DNA of 52,345 bases from Beijerinckiaceae bacterium (GTDB lineage: Bacteria; Pseudomonadota; Alphaproteobacteria; Rhizobiales; Beijerinckiaceae): assembly GCA_026461505.1 (NCBI GenBank), contig JAPJMW010000189.1:1-52345 (forward strand), in the 5' to 3' direction. This document shows, in pieces, positions 28,082-37,413 of this stretch (position 1 is the stretch's first letter; every line of letters begins with the position of its first letter). The translations under genes were made by a program, and so were the position numbers. Under the pieces are notes generated by a model. The model was not told where the DNA came from. It was given only the letters and a program-made list of their open reading frames with translations, and did no database searches.

Positions 28082-28181
28082 TATACTATCCTTTTGTCGA
28101 ATGTCGGCGACTGATAGCACCTCACTAAACCAAGTCAATGTACAGCTGCAGCAAAATGTCGCGGAACTAAGGGAAAAAGCC

Positions 28182-28209
28182 CAAAAGGCGACCTTGCGGC
28201 CGCCTTTTG
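28182..28209 (-). terminator. Terminator after the aceA unit
   Basis: CAAAAGGCG and CGCCTTTTG form a perfect 9-bp stem around a 10-base loop, 23 bases past the stop of the small gene that follows aceA. On the minus strand the right arm supplies TTTT and a further TTTTT follows shortly. It separates the aceA unit from tkt. Confidence 0.7.
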
Positions 28210-28232
28210 ATGTTAGTCTAAGAAATTGCGGC

Positions 28233-28469
28233 TTAAGCCTGCTTCTGCTTCACAATGATAGGCATCAGAAGGTCGCCCCAATAGCCGCCATCCGTATGAT
28301 GCCGCGCTGTTCTCTGTAATTCGACCGACAATCCGGTTTCAACCGCCTTCATAACGGCCTGGTTGAGCCGATGAAGATCGTTGGCGAGAATACGGATTGC
28401 GCTCTTTTGTTGCTCATCCATCTCGGTTGTGAGTTCTTCGGCCCGTTCTTTCACGCGTGTTCTGGTCAT
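28233..28469 (-). CDS. Small conserved hypothetical protein paired with aceA
   Basis: The 78-residue product starts [20 protein letters not shown] and is mostly helical up to about residue 52, then ends in [18 protein letters not shown] very strong ribosome site (AAGGAGG, 5 bases before the ATG) and its place between aceA and a terminator support a real gene. I recall similar short proteins behind aceA in other Alphaproteobacteria but know no family name. It is not the DUF4164 protein; that gene is at 43733. Co-transcription with isocitrate lyase suggests a link to acetate or C2 metabolism. Confidence 0.72.
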   Translation of the reverse strand: MTRTRVKERAEELTTEMDEQQKSAIRILANDLHRLNQAVMKAVETGLSVELQRTARHHTDGGYWGDLLMPIIVKQKQA

Positions 28470-28525
28470 TTTGGCCTCCTTAGGGCTCTGGATTATGTGG
28501 GCATTTCCTCAGTGACAGAATGCAT

Positions 28526-29821
28526 TTACTCGGCGGCGATGGCGTGGAATTGGGCGCTTTCAGTCGACTCACCCATAGCGGTGGTCGACGATTTGCCGGA
28601 CGAAATCGTGGTCGCAACCATATCGAAATAGCCCGTGCCGACTTCGCGCTGATGGCGGGTGGCAGTGTACCCTGCTGCTTCCGAGGCAAATTCCGCCTGC
28701 TGCAGCTCGGAGTAAGCCGCCATGCCGCGATCCTTATAACCCAGCGCCAATTCGAACATGCCGTGGTTGAGAGCGTGGAATCCGGCAAGCGTCACGAATT
28801 GGAACTTGTAGCCCATCGCGCCCAATTCACGTTGAAACTTGGCAATCGTGGCTTGGTCCAACTTGGCCTTCCAGTTGAAGCTTGGCGAGCAATTATACGC
28901 CATCATCTTGCCCGGATGCTTCTTTTGCAGCGCTTCGGCGAATTTCTTCGCGTCCGCCAAATCCGGGTGCGATGTTTCCCACCAGATCAAATCAGCAATC
29001 TCGGCAAAGGCCAGCCCGCGCGAAATGCAGTGGTCAAGCCCCGTGCCTTCCTTCAAACGATAGAAGCCCTCCGGCGTGCGGCTATTTTCTTCAATGAACG
29101 GACGATCCCTTTCATCAACATCAGACGTAATCAAGCGGGCCGATTCGGCATCGGTGCGGGCCACCGTAATCGTGGGAACACCCATCACATCCGCGGCCAG
29201 ACGCGCCGCCACAAGGTTGCGCTCATGCGCAGCAGTGGGGATCAGAACCTTACCGCCAAGATGGCCGCATTTCTTCTCGGATGCGAGCTGATCCTCGAAA
29301 TGTACACCAGCCGCACCTGCTTCAATATAGGCCTTCATGATCTCATAAGAATTAAGTGGGCCGCCGAAACCCGCCTCGGCGTCGGCAACAATCGGCAAAA
29401 ACCAATCGCGCTTTGCACCACCTTCGGAATGCTCCACCTCATCCGCACGCTTTAATGTTCGGTTGATCCGGCGGCAGAGTTCAGGCCCTGCATTGGCTGG
29501 ATAAAGCGACTGATCCGGATACATCGCGCCGGCGGTATTGGCATCCGCCGCCACCTGCCAGCCGGAAAGATAGATGGCTTTCAAGCCAGCGCGCGCCATT
29601 TGCATCGCCTGATTGCCCGTAACGGCACCAAGCGCGTTGATATAATCTTCGCTCTTCAACAATTCCCAGAGCTTATTGGCACCCCGCTCTGCGAGCGTTT
29701 GGGCAATCGGAAAGGAACCGCGCAGACGAACGACTTCTTCCGGCGAATAGGGACGGTTGATACCGTCGAAGCGGCCTTTTGGCGCATTCGGCACGAGGTC
29801 GTTAAAATTTATCTTTGTCAT
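28526..29821 (-). CDS. aceA: Isocitrate lyase
   Basis: AceA splits isocitrate to glyoxylate and succinate, the entry of the glyoxylate shunt needed to grow on C2 compounds or fatty acids. The 431-residue protein carries the signature KKCGHLGGK with the catalytic cysteine, and [20 protein letters not shown] and NCSPSFNW nearby in order. GGAGA 5 bases before the ATG at 29819-29821 sets the start; the GTG at 29833 overlaps that site. It diverges from an ScfR-type regulator, and palindromes lie between them. Malate synthase is not in the window. Confidence 0.97.
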   Translation of the reverse strand: MTKINFNDLVPNAPKGRFDGINRPYSPEEVVRLRGSFPIAQTLAERGANKLWELLKSEDYINALGAVTGNQAMQMARAGLKAIYLSGWQVAADANTAGAMYPDQSLYPANAGPELCRRINRTLKRADEVEHSEGGAKRDWFLPIVADAEAGFGGPLNSYEIMKAYIEAGAAGVHFEDQLASEKKCGHLGGKVLIPTAAHERNLVAARLAADVMGVPTITVARTDAESARLITSDVDERDRPFIEENSRTPEGFYRLKEGTGLDHCISRGLAFAEIADLIWWETSHPDLADAKKFAEALQKKHPGKMMAYNCSPSFNWKAKLDQATIAKFQRELGAMGYKFQFVTLAGFHALNHGMFELALGYKDRGMAAYSELQQAEFASEAAGYTATRHQREVGTGYFDMVATTISSGKSSTTAMGESTESAQFHAIAAE

Positions 29822-29933
29822 AGCGGTCTCCACATGTTTCTTTTCAAATATGACAGGTCTTTACAAAATCGGCTTAAATGACACATCGAATGACGACGTC
29901 TTATTTAGTCTTGAAAACAAATTAGCTTAAGCA

Positions 29934-29948
29934 TGGTGCACTGCACCA
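29934..29948. promoter_or_regulatory. Perfect 7-1-7 palindrome in the aceA/scfR control region
   Basis: TGGTGCA-C-TGCACCA lies 113 bp upstream of aceA in the divergent intergenic region. It differs from the AT-rich palindrome nearer the regulator, so a second factor could bind here. Function is inferred from position and symmetry only. Confidence 0.5.
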
Positions 29949-29984
29949 GACGGACAATTGACGCCAAAGGTCAGATAGTTTATT

Positions 29985-30016
29985 ATTTACAATTGTAAAT
30001 TTGTTATGTTGTAAAT
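29985..30016. promoter_or_regulatory. Candidate ScfR operator: 16-bp palindrome plus half site
   Basis: ATTTACAATTGTAAAT at 29985-30000 is a perfect palindrome, and a further half site TTGTAAAT follows at 30009-30016. The pair ends about 30 bp before the regulator start codon, in the promoter zone shared with aceA. Related regulators of this class bind short AT-rich sites near isocitrate-lyase genes. The assignment is by position. Confidence 0.6.
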
Positions 30017-30046
30017 ATTTGTATGAATTAGCTCTTTGAGGCTGGC

Positions 30047-31477
30047 ATGATCGAAGCTGGACGCAAAATTTTAGCTGGCGCACGGGTACGCAGACTTCGT
30101 CGCGAATTGGGCCTGTCCCAATCAGGGATGGCCAGCGAGCTCGGCATTTCAGCAAGCTATCTTAACCTCATGGAACGCAACCAGCGTCCGGTGACCGCGC
30201 AAGTGTTAATTCGCATGGCGGAAGCCTTCAATGTGGACCCACGATCTTTTGCGCGCGAAGAAGAGGCGCGTCTTCAAAGTGAGCTGGACGAGGTGTTCAC
30301 CGATCCGCTCTTTCGTAGCCAGCCGGTCGCTAAAGACGAGTTAAGAGAACTGACAAGCCTCGCGCCCTCCATCGCCGAAGCGGTACAACGTCTTTATGCA
30401 GCCTATCTTGATTTAAAAGAGGGTGGAGCTGGCCTGCCTGAAGCGCTTGATGGTGATCGTGGTGAGGGCCCATCGGCCAATAATCCCGTCGATCGCGTGC
30501 GTGAACTTATTCAATCCGCCGCCAATCATTTTCCTGAATTAGAAGCCCGAGCCGAAGCGCTCGCCGAGGAGCTTTCCAAATCTGGCAGCGATCTTTTATC
30601 AGCCCTCACGTATCGGCTTAAGGAGATACATGGCATTCGCTTGCAAATCTTGCCCGTCGACGTGATGCCTTCATCCTTGCGGCGTTTTGATCATCATCGG
30701 CGTCGCTTGATGATTTCGGAATTGGTCGATGCATCAGGCCGAAGTTTCCAAGCAGCCTTTCAACTCGCTTTGATTGAATGGCGTGATACCATCGATGCAA
30801 TCACCAATCGCCTAGAGCCTGAAACCGGACCAGCCAAATCGCTCTTAAGAGTAAGCCTCGCCAATTATGCGGCTGCCGCTTTGATGATGCCCTATCAACG
30901 CTTTCTCGATGCGGCCGAAGCGCTGAATTACGATATCGACGTGTTAGGCGCACGCTTTCAAGCGAGCTTTGAACAAGTGGCGCATCGCCTAACAACGTTA
31001 AACCGTCAAAATGCGCGCGGCGTGCCCTTTTTTCTCATTCGCATTGATACAGCAGGGAATGTCTCCAAACGCTTTGCCGCAGGCAATTTTCCATTCTCGC
31101 GATTTGGCGGTACGTGTCCTCTCTGGAGCTTACACGAAACCTTCTCAAGTCCCGGCGCATTTATGACCGAGATTGTTGAACTACCCGATGGCGGAAAATG
31201 GTTTTCCGTCGCGCGTACTGTACGCCGCGCAGCCGCAGCCTATGGCGGTGCGGAAGGGCAATTTGCCATAGGTTTAGGCTGTGAAATAAAATATGCAAAT
31301 CGCATAATTTATGCGCGTAAATTCGACTTAAAAAATGGGCCCGCAACACCCATCGGCGTCAATTGCAGGCTGTGCGAGAGGGATAATTGCGCTCAACGTG
31401 CAGCTCCGCCGATCACACGTAAATTACGCGTCGATGAGAGTGTACGAGGGATTTCGCCGTTTAATTTTGACGGATAG
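30047..31477 (+). CDS. XRE/ScfR-type transcriptional regulator of the glyoxylate shunt
   Basis: The 476-residue protein has an XRE helix-turn-helix at about 12-65 (LGLSQSGMASELGISASYLN followed by LMERN), a middle IrrE-like region (about 150-300) without the HExxH zinc motif, and a C-terminal DUF2083-type domain with CPLWSLHETF and a cysteine cluster CRLCERDNCAQR. This layout is that of short-chain fatty-acyl regulators (RamB/MccR/ScfR class), which sense acyl-CoA or related metabolites and control isocitrate lyase or propionate genes. Divergence from aceA fits. GAGG lies 5 bases before the ATG. Its stop abuts the sdaA stop, with no spacer. Confidence 0.9.
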   Translation: MIEAGRKILAGARVRRLRRELGLSQSGMASELGISASYLNLMERNQRPVTAQVLIRMAEAFNVDPRSFAREEEARLQSELDEVFTDPLFRSQPVAKDELRELTSLAPSIAEAVQRLYAAYLDLKEGGAGLPEALDGDRGEGPSANNPVDRVRELIQSAANHFPELEARAEALAEELSKSGSDLLSALTYRLKEIHGIRLQILPVDVMPSSLRRFDHHRRRLMISELVDASGRSFQAAFQLALIEWRDTIDAITNRLEPETGPAKSLLRVSLANYAAAALMMPYQRFLDAAEALNYDIDVLGARFQASFEQVAHRLTTLNRQNARGVPFFLIRIDTAGNVSKRFAAGNFPFSRFGGTCPLWSLHETFSSPGAFMTEIVELPDGGKWFSVARTVRRAAAAYGGAEGQFAIGLGCEIKYANRIIYARKFDLKNGPATPIGVNCRLCERDNCAQRAAPPITRKLRVDESVRGISPFNFDG

Positions 31478-32848
31478 TTAGCAATCCGCAACATTCACGG
31501 CCAAACCACCTTGAGCGGTTTCTTTATATTTAACGAGCATATCAATTCCCGTCTGGCGCATGGTTTCAATCACTTCGTCGAGTGAAACGCGATGCGTACC
31601 ATCACCGCGCAACGATAGAGAGGCAGCGACAATTGCCTTGTTTGCGCCAAATGCGTTGCGCTCGATGCATGGAATTTGCACTAAGCCGCCAATAGGGTCA
31701 CATGTCATGCCTAGATGATGCTCGAGCGCAATCTCGGCTGCGTTTTCAACCTGCTCCGGTGTGCCACCTAGTAGCGCACACAGCCCACCTGCGGCCATCG
31801 CGGATGCGGAACCTACCTCCCCCTGACAGCCAACTTCGGCACCAGAGATCGACGCATTTTGTTTAATCAACGAGCCAACAGCAGCAGCCGTCAGCAAATA
31901 ATCGCGGCTCGCTTCCATCGAATATTCAGGACAAAAATCTTTCGCATAGCGCAACACGGCTGGAATGATGCCCGCAGCCCCATTGGTAGGGGCTGTTACA
32001 ACGCGACCACCAGCGGCATTCTCTTCATTAACCGCAATGGCATATAGGCTCACCCAATCCATAATTTCATGCGCCGGGCGGCGGTTAGCGCTCTTACCCG
32101 CTTCAAGCTGCATATGGATTGATTTCGCGCGGCGTTTCACTTTTAACCCACCGGGCAAAATACCTTCTTGCCGACAGCCGCGATCAATACACGCAAACAT
32201 CACCTCGCGGATTTTATCGAGAGTGGAATCAATCTCGATATCGCTTCTTGTCGCGCGCTCATTGTCGCGTTGTAACTGAGCAAAACTCTTTCCGGTACGA
32301 TTGCAAAGTTCCAACAGCTCTTCTGCATTGGTAAATTTATACGGCAAATCAGGCCCGCCTGCTCCGCCCGCGGCTTCTTCTTCATCGGTAACAACAAAGC
32401 CGCCGCCAATGGAATAGTAGGCTTTCTCTATGATAAGCCCACCTTCAGCACTAAAGGCCTGAAACCGCATCGCGTTCGAATGCCGCTTCATCAGTTCCTT
32501 TTTATTCGGAATCAAATCGTCATCTAGCGTAAACGGAATAGCGCGAACGCCACCAAGATCGAGAGAACCATTCCGCGTAATCGCAGCGATCATGTCTTCG
32601 ACCAAATCAGGATCAACTTCAGCAGGCAAAAAACCGGAAAGGCCTAGGAGTATGGCAGTCTCTGTGCCATGCCCCTTCGCGGTCCAAGCTAACGAGCCAA
32701 ACAATTCCGTCTTGATACGGCCAACACGTCCAAGACCTACGCTTTGATTCAGCAGATCAACAAAGCGATGGGCCGCAACCATCGGACCAACCGTATGCGA
32801 GCTCGAAGGCCCGATACCGATTTTAAAAAGATCAAAGACACTGATCAT
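31478..32848 (-). CDS. sdaA: L-serine ammonia-lyase (iron-sulfur type)
   Basis: SdaA deaminates L-serine to pyruvate. The 456-residue single-chain enzyme starts [20 protein letters not shown] and carries the iron-sulfur-type catalytic region with [40 protein letters not shown] and [13 protein letters not shown]. Its ATG overlaps the stop of the RACo gene (ATGA), so it is translated as the last gene of the betaine operon. That placement suggests its job is to drain serine made from glycine and one-carbon units. It converges head to head with the ScfR gene, stop against stop. Confidence 0.95.
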   Translation of the reverse strand: MISVFDLFKIGIGPSSSHTVGPMVAAHRFVDLLNQSVGLGRVGRIKTELFGSLAWTAKGHGTETAILLGLSGFLPAEVDPDLVEDMIAAITRNGSLDLGGVRAIPFTLDDDLIPNKKELMKRHSNAMRFQAFSAEGGLIIEKAYYSIGGGFVVTDEEEAAGGAGGPDLPYKFTNAEELLELCNRTGKSFAQLQRDNERATRSDIEIDSTLDKIREVMFACIDRGCRQEGILPGGLKVKRRAKSIHMQLEAGKSANRRPAHEIMDWVSLYAIAVNEENAAGGRVVTAPTNGAAGIIPAVLRYAKDFCPEYSMEASRDYLLTAAAVGSLIKQNASISGAEVGCQGEVGSASAMAAGGLCALLGGTPEQVENAAEIALEHHLGMTCDPIGGLVQIPCIERNAFGANKAIVAASLSLRGDGTHRVSLDEVIETMRQTGIDMLVKYKETAQGGLAVNVADC

Positions 32849-34854
32849 CCACGCCGCCTGCGCCGTCCACCTTCGCCCTCAGCAGGTTCGGCATGCACCT
32901 TTGGGGGCGGCAACGTCACCACTTTTGCCAAATTGCTAAAGACATCGACTTTGTTTGGAATGGCCATCGCACTCACGAAATGGGCTTGGAATTTAGGCTC
33001 CATCGCGGTTTCGATCTTTTCGATCTTACCAACAACGCTTTCGATTTCACCGCGTGCCGTTTCATTCAACAAGGCAATGCGTGCGCCTGTTCCTGCGGCA
33101 TTACCCGCTGAGCCTACTTTGGTCAAATCACAATCAGGAATAAGGCCCAACACCATCGCATATTTAACATCAATATGGCTACCAAAAGCACCGGCCAGCG
33201 TGATGCGGTCCACATGATCGACGCCATAATGATCGAGCAATAATTTCACGCCTGCATAGAGTGCGGCCTTACCGAGTTGGATGGCTCGTACATCGGCCTG
33301 CGTGATCGTAATCCGCGGCTCACCATCATTTAGCACATAGGTAAACGTACGGTCTTCACCCACAATGCGTGGCGTACGCGCCTGTAAATCGCCATCAATC
33401 ACGCCATCCTGCGTGATAACGCCTGCAAGATACATTTCCGCAATGGCTTCGATAATGCCCGATCCGCAAATACCGTTAACGCCCGTCTTCGCAGCTTCTT
33501 CCCAGAAGCCTTCTTCATTGGACCAAAGATCAGATCCGATGATTTTGAATTTGGGCTCTAGCGTTTCATGATCAATCCGCACGCGCTCAATAGCGCCAGG
33601 TGCCGCGCGTTGGCCAGAAGAAAGTTGCGCGCCTTCAAACGCTGGGCCCGTGGGCGATGAGCAGGCGAGCAAGCGCTTTTTATTGCCGAGTACGATTTCA
33701 GCATTGGTGCCGACATCAACGACCAGCGTAACATCATCATTCAAATGCGGCGCTTCTGACAACACTACACCAGCAGTATCGGCGCCCACATGCCCTGCAA
33801 TACAAGGCAGCAGATAAACAAACGCACCGGGCGCAATCGACAGGCCCACTTCTCGCGCTTTCACATCCTGACCCTTATCGAGCGTGAGCGCAAAAGGTGC
33901 GCCGCCAAGCTCGGTTGGATCAAGGCCTAGAAACAGATGATGCATAATCGGATTACCGACCACCGTCATCTCGACAATGCCCTCGCGCGTAATACCCGCT
34001 TCTTTCACGACCTCACCTACGAGGTCATCCAATGCCGCACGCACAGCATCCGTCATCTCGACTTCACCGCCCGGATTCATCATCACATAGGAAACGCGGC
34101 TCATCAGATCTTCGCCGAAGCGAATTTGTGGATTCATCAAACCGGCAGACGCTAAGGTCTCGCCATTATAGAGATCGGAAAGATGCGCCGCGATGGTGGT
34201 AGAACCCACATCAACCGCAACGCCGTAGGCCGTCTCAATCAGGCCCGGATAAATCGCGACAATATCGTGACCTTTACGAACAGCGATAGTAACTTTCCAT
34301 TCGCCTTTGCGAAGCGTCTTTTGCAGGCCGCGCAACACAGCCAAATCTGGCATCGACGCGTCAATATTCCACTGTGTCTTGAGCGCTTCGACGAGGCGTG
34401 TGTAATCCGAGGATGGACTATCAATATCCGGCTCGGCCACTTCAACGAAATAGAGGCGCACAACGGGCTCAAGCGTGATCGCACGCGTTTCGGCCTTTTT
34501 ACGAACTACCTGACGATGTACTTGGCTTTCTGGCGGAACATCGATGACGACATCCCCACAAAGCTTCGCCTGACAGCCTAGCCGACGATGTTCACCTAAC
34601 GCGCCGCGCTTGGACGTATAACGCTCTTCGACGGAATTCCATTCGGTAAGATGATCAGCGGTCGATTGAATACCATGCTTAGCAAAATCACCTTCAGCAA
34701 CCAGTACCTGACAACGGCCACAAATACCACGGCCGCCGCAGACACTATCTACATCAACGCCAAGCGAACGCGCAGCTTCGAGCACGCTCGTACCTTCAGC
34801 AAAATCGCCGCGCTTACCCGAAGGCGTGAAGACGATACGATGTTGTTCGGTCAC
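32845..34854 (-). CDS. RACo-type corrinoid activation protein (2Fe-2S ferredoxin plus ASKHA ATPase)
   Basis: This protein reactivates corrinoid proteins whose Co(I) has oxidised to Co(II), using ATP and an electron from its [2Fe-2S] cluster. In 669 residues it has an N-terminal ferredoxin domain with cluster cysteines in CGGRGICGRC (C39, C45, C48) and a fourth near C94 or C99, a linker, and an ASKHA-fold domain from about 211 (YGVAVDVGSTTIAAHL, then VVDVGTNAEIVLG and the cysteine-bearing NGICGSGII). The start is GTG with AGGA 6 bases away. It ends in an Arg/Gly-rich tail ([10 protein letters not shown]). Oxygen-exposed corrinoids need such an activator often, which suits an aerobe. Confidence 0.93.
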   Translation of the reverse strand: MTEQHRIVFTPSGKRGDFAEGTSVLEAARSLGVDVDSVCGGRGICGRCQVLVAEGDFAKHGIQSTADHLTEWNSVEERYTSKRGALGEHRRLGCQAKLCGDVVIDVPPESQVHRQVVRKKAETRAITLEPVVRLYFVEVAEPDIDSPSSDYTRLVEALKTQWNIDASMPDLAVLRGLQKTLRKGEWKVTIAVRKGHDIVAIYPGLIETAYGVAVDVGSTTIAAHLSDLYNGETLASAGLMNPQIRFGEDLMSRVSYVMMNPGGEVEMTDAVRAALDDLVGEVVKEAGITREGIVEMTVVGNPIMHHLFLGLDPTELGGAPFALTLDKGQDVKAREVGLSIAPGAFVYLLPCIAGHVGADTAGVVLSEAPHLNDDVTLVVDVGTNAEIVLGNKKRLLACSSPTGPAFEGAQLSSGQRAAPGAIERVRIDHETLEPKFKIIGSDLWSNEEGFWEEAAKTGVNGICGSGIIEAIAEMYLAGVITQDGVIDGDLQARTPRIVGEDRTFTYVLNDGEPRITITQADVRAIQLGKAALYAGVKLLLDHYGVDHVDRITLAGAFGSHIDVKYAMVLGLIPDCDLTKVGSAGNAAGTGARIALLNETARGEIESVVGKIEKIETAMEPKFQAHFVSAMAIPNKVDVFSNLAKVVTLPPPKVHAEPAEGEGGRRRRRG

Positions 34855-34862
34855 TGATAATC

Positions 34863-35777
34863 CTATTCGCGGTTACGGCGACGTCCTTCGCGACCACGAC
34901 GGTCAGCGGCACCACCTTCTTGGCCTTCTGGCACAGGTTCACGATATTTGCGAATCCAAGACGCGCAGTTTGGATCGTGGCCCATCATCACGTCCGCACC
35001 CAAAATCGCCTGAATATCTTCGGCATGCAGAGGGTTCATGATGGCTGATGTCATACCAGCGCCAATCGCCATCGGCATGAAGGCTGCAGCCAAACCACGA
35101 CGATTAGGCAGACCGAATGAAAAGTTCGATGCGCCGCAAGTTGTATTGACTTTTAATTCTTCACGCAGGCGCCGGAGCAAATGCATGAGCTTCGCGCCCG
35201 CATCGTTTAACGCACCAACGGGCATTACGAGCGGATCAACAACTACATCTGAGCGCGGAATGCCATAATCGGCGGCACGCTCGACAATCTTCTTGGCAAT
35301 CTTATAGCGCTCGTCTGGATCTTCCGAAATGCCTGTTTCATCATTCGAAATCGCAACGACTGCTGCACCATATTTCTTGACCAATGGAAGGACTGTCTCA
35401 AGACGATCTTCTTCACCTGTCACCGAGTTGACTAGCGCCTTGCCCTTATAAACAGCGAGACCTGCTTCTAGCGCAGCGACAATCGAACTATCGATCGATA
35501 AAGGTACGTCTGTTACTTCCTGCACACGCTTAATAGCTTCGGCCAAAATAGCAGGCTCGTCCGCAAGAGGAATACCAGCATTCACGTCGAGCATTTGTGC
35601 GCCCGCTTCAACCTGCGCCAAAGCATCGGCAATCACGCGCGTATAATCCCCTTCAGCCATTTCGGCGGCGAGCAATTTGCGTCCTGTTGGATTAATGCGC
35701 TCGCCAATCATGACGAAGCGGCGCTCGAAGCCGATAATGACTTCCTTTTTATGCGAACTGAGAACCGTATCGGTCAT
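34863..35777 (-). CDS. Methyltetrahydrofolate:corrinoid methyltransferase (pterin-binding)
   Basis: The 304-residue TIM-barrel protein belongs to the pterin-binding methyltransferases (AcsE/MtgA/MtvA type). It shows FVMIGERINPTGRKLLAAEM, the acidic LDVNAGIP, PLSIDSS and a late SNFSFGLPNR with the conserved Asn. It should carry methyl from the corrinoid protein to tetrahydrofolate. The ATG at 35775-35777 has GGGA 9 bases upstream; a TTG before it is unsupported. The tail is unusual: about 25 Gly/Arg/Glu-rich residues ending REGRRRNRE. RACo starts 8 bp downstream. Confidence 0.92.
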   Translation of the reverse strand: MTDTVLSSHKKEVIIGFERRFVMIGERINPTGRKLLAAEMAEGDYTRVIADALAQVEAGAQMLDVNAGIPLADEPAILAEAIKRVQEVTDVPLSIDSSIVAALEAGLAVYKGKALVNSVTGEEDRLETVLPLVKKYGAAVVAISNDETGISEDPDERYKIAKKIVERAADYGIPRSDVVVDPLVMPVGALNDAGAKLMHLLRRLREELKVNTTCGASNFSFGLPNRRGLAAAFMPMAIGAGMTSAIMNPLHAEDIQAILGADVMMGHDPNCASWIRKYREPVPEGQEGGAADRRGREGRRRNRE

Positions 35778-35828
35778 AGCTATTTTTCCCAAAGCGTCAG
35801 AATTTAAAAACTAATTAGATTCATACCA

Positions 35829-36917
35829 TCAAGCCGGCGTAAGCACTTGTCCCATTGCGACGGCGGAGGGCGGCATCTCGCTATCGGCCAGGGTTGCAAA
35901 GGCACGGCGAAAAGGCTGGCGGCCCTTCAGAATGCCGGATTCGCTTACAATATGCCCTACGCTTTCCTCCTGCCGGTAGGCCATGATGTGCACACCAGCG
36001 ACGCCCGCGATCTCATGGATTTCCTGGATGAGATCGATACAAAGCTTAATACCCTCGGCCTTTTGGTTTTCAGCACCTTCAAGACGTTTAATTACAGCAT
36101 CCGGAATATGCACGCCCGCGACATTCGAGCGCATCCATTTGGCTGTCTTGGCGGAAGGTAGCGGACCAACACCCACCAAAATATAGGCCTGCTTATCCAA
36201 GCCCATATCGCGCACCTTCTGCATGAAGGATTTCAACAGCGGAATATCATAGCAATACTGCGTCTGAAAATATTGCGCACCAGCCGCAATCTTTTTTGCC
36301 AGCCTCAATGGACGCCAATCATAAGGCGGCGCGAAAGGATTTTCAGCCGCGCCTAAAAACAAACGTGGCGGATCAGTAATTTTTCGGCCCGACAAAAACG
36401 CGCGTTCATCACGCATCTTTTTCATCGTTGCAAGCAATGACGTAGAGTCAAGATCAAACACAGGCTTGGCTTCGGGATGATCGCCACCTTGCACGCCATC
36501 GCCAGTCAATGCGAGTACATTGCACACACCTAGCGCGGCAGCACCCAATACATTGCCTTGAATGGCAATGCGATTGTAATCACGGCAAGAAATTTGAAGG
36601 ATGGGCGAATATCCAACCCGCGTTAAAAGCGCGCAAATTGCGACACTCGACATATGGCAATTAGCACCCGAACCATCGGTTGCATTAATGCCGTCGACCC
36701 ATCCATCGAAATGGGAAACGCGCTCATAAACATCATCCGGGTTAGCACTATCGGGCGGATTGAGCTCAGCGGTAATCGCGAATTCGCCACGGCGCAACAC
36801 ACGTTCTAATCGACCGCGCGAAGAATGCTCCGGCAATTCAGGCAAAGGTGCCGCGGGCGTTGGGCCAAGATCATGCGGGTGAACAGCAGGCATATCCATC
36901 ATCCGTTCCTCACTCAT
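35829..36917 (-). CDS. Methylenetetrahydrofolate reductase, catalytic subunit (MetF-like)
   Basis: The 362-residue flavoprotein-like barrel shows FAITAELNPPDSANPDDVYE (catalytic Glu region), VLALTGDGVQGGDHPEAKPV, QTQYCYDIPLLKSFM and ILVGVGPLPSAKTAKWM. In this setting it is expected to run in the oxidative direction, turning methyl-THF into methylene-THF. It is longer than E. coli MetF and overlaps the MetV-like gene by 8 bp. The start may be this ATG or the ATGATG 15-18 bases inside, which has GAGGA before it. The biosynthetic MetF is likely elsewhere in the genome. Confidence 0.9.
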   Translation of the reverse strand: MSEERMMDMPAVHPHDLGPTPAAPLPELPEHSSRGRLERVLRRGEFAITAELNPPDSANPDDVYERVSHFDGWVDGINATDGSGANCHMSSVAICALLTRVGYSPILQISCRDYNRIAIQGNVLGAAALGVCNVLALTGDGVQGGDHPEAKPVFDLDSTSLLATMKKMRDERAFLSGRKITDPPRLFLGAAENPFAPPYDWRPLRLAKKIAAGAQYFQTQYCYDIPLLKSFMQKVRDMGLDKQAYILVGVGPLPSAKTAKWMRSNVAGVHIPDAVIKRLEGAENQKAEGIKLCIDLIQEIHEIAGVAGVHIMAYRQEESVGHIVSESGILKGRQPFRRAFATLADSEMPPSAVAMGQVLTPA

Positions 36918-37413
36918 GCGCGCCGCGTGACACGGCCAACCACGAAGACCTACCTTTGAGACGATGATCTACAGGGGGCTGAACATTCATGATTTTATTG
37001 CCATGCTCCATCGCCTTGCTGCCCTCCCAAGCCTTAACCCACACGCAGGGCATCTCGGCATAGACTTCACAATTTCCGTTGGCGCGAACGCCCCCGCATG
37101 GACCGTTGCGAAGATTTTTAGGGCAATTCATCGGGCATGACATGCCGGAAGATGAGAGAATACATTGGCCACACATGCGGCAATCAAACAACGCGCCTTT
37201 GATTGTTGCTTCAACCGCTGCAACAGGCTTTTCTAAGCGTTCATATCCGATGGCTTTAAAAAGCGGCGCCGCGACATGCAGCATTTTTTCAACCAATGAA
37301 TAGGTGATTTCCATCCCGCGAGAATGGGTATTGCTCCAAAAGCGAAGGGCAAATTTTTTGCCGTCGCGTGGTGCCTTTCCTGCGGGTTCAAAAGCTGCGG
37401 GTACGCGTGACAT
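36910..37413 (-). CDS. MetV-like zinc/iron-sulfur partner of methylene-THF reductase
   Basis: The 167-residue protein corresponds to the MTHFR C-terminal zinc-binding family (PF12225), called MetV in acetogens, where it forms a complex with MetF. It carries a cysteine cluster spread over FDCRMCGQCILSS, MSCPMNCPKNLRNGPCGG, NGNCEVY and EMPCVW. Its ATG overlaps the stop of the previous gene by one base (TAATG), and its end overlaps metF, so the three are translated together. Pairing MetV with MetF is usual in anaerobic one-carbon metabolism and notable in this lineage. Confidence 0.88.
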   Translation of the reverse strand: MSRVPAAFEPAGKAPRDGKKFALRFWSNTHSRGMEITYSLVEKMLHVAAPLFKAIGYERLEKPVAAVEATIKGALFDCRMCGQCILSSSGMSCPMNCPKNLRNGPCGGVRANGNCEVYAEMPCVWVKAWEGSKAMEHGNKIMNVQPPVDHRLKGRSSWLAVSRGAHE

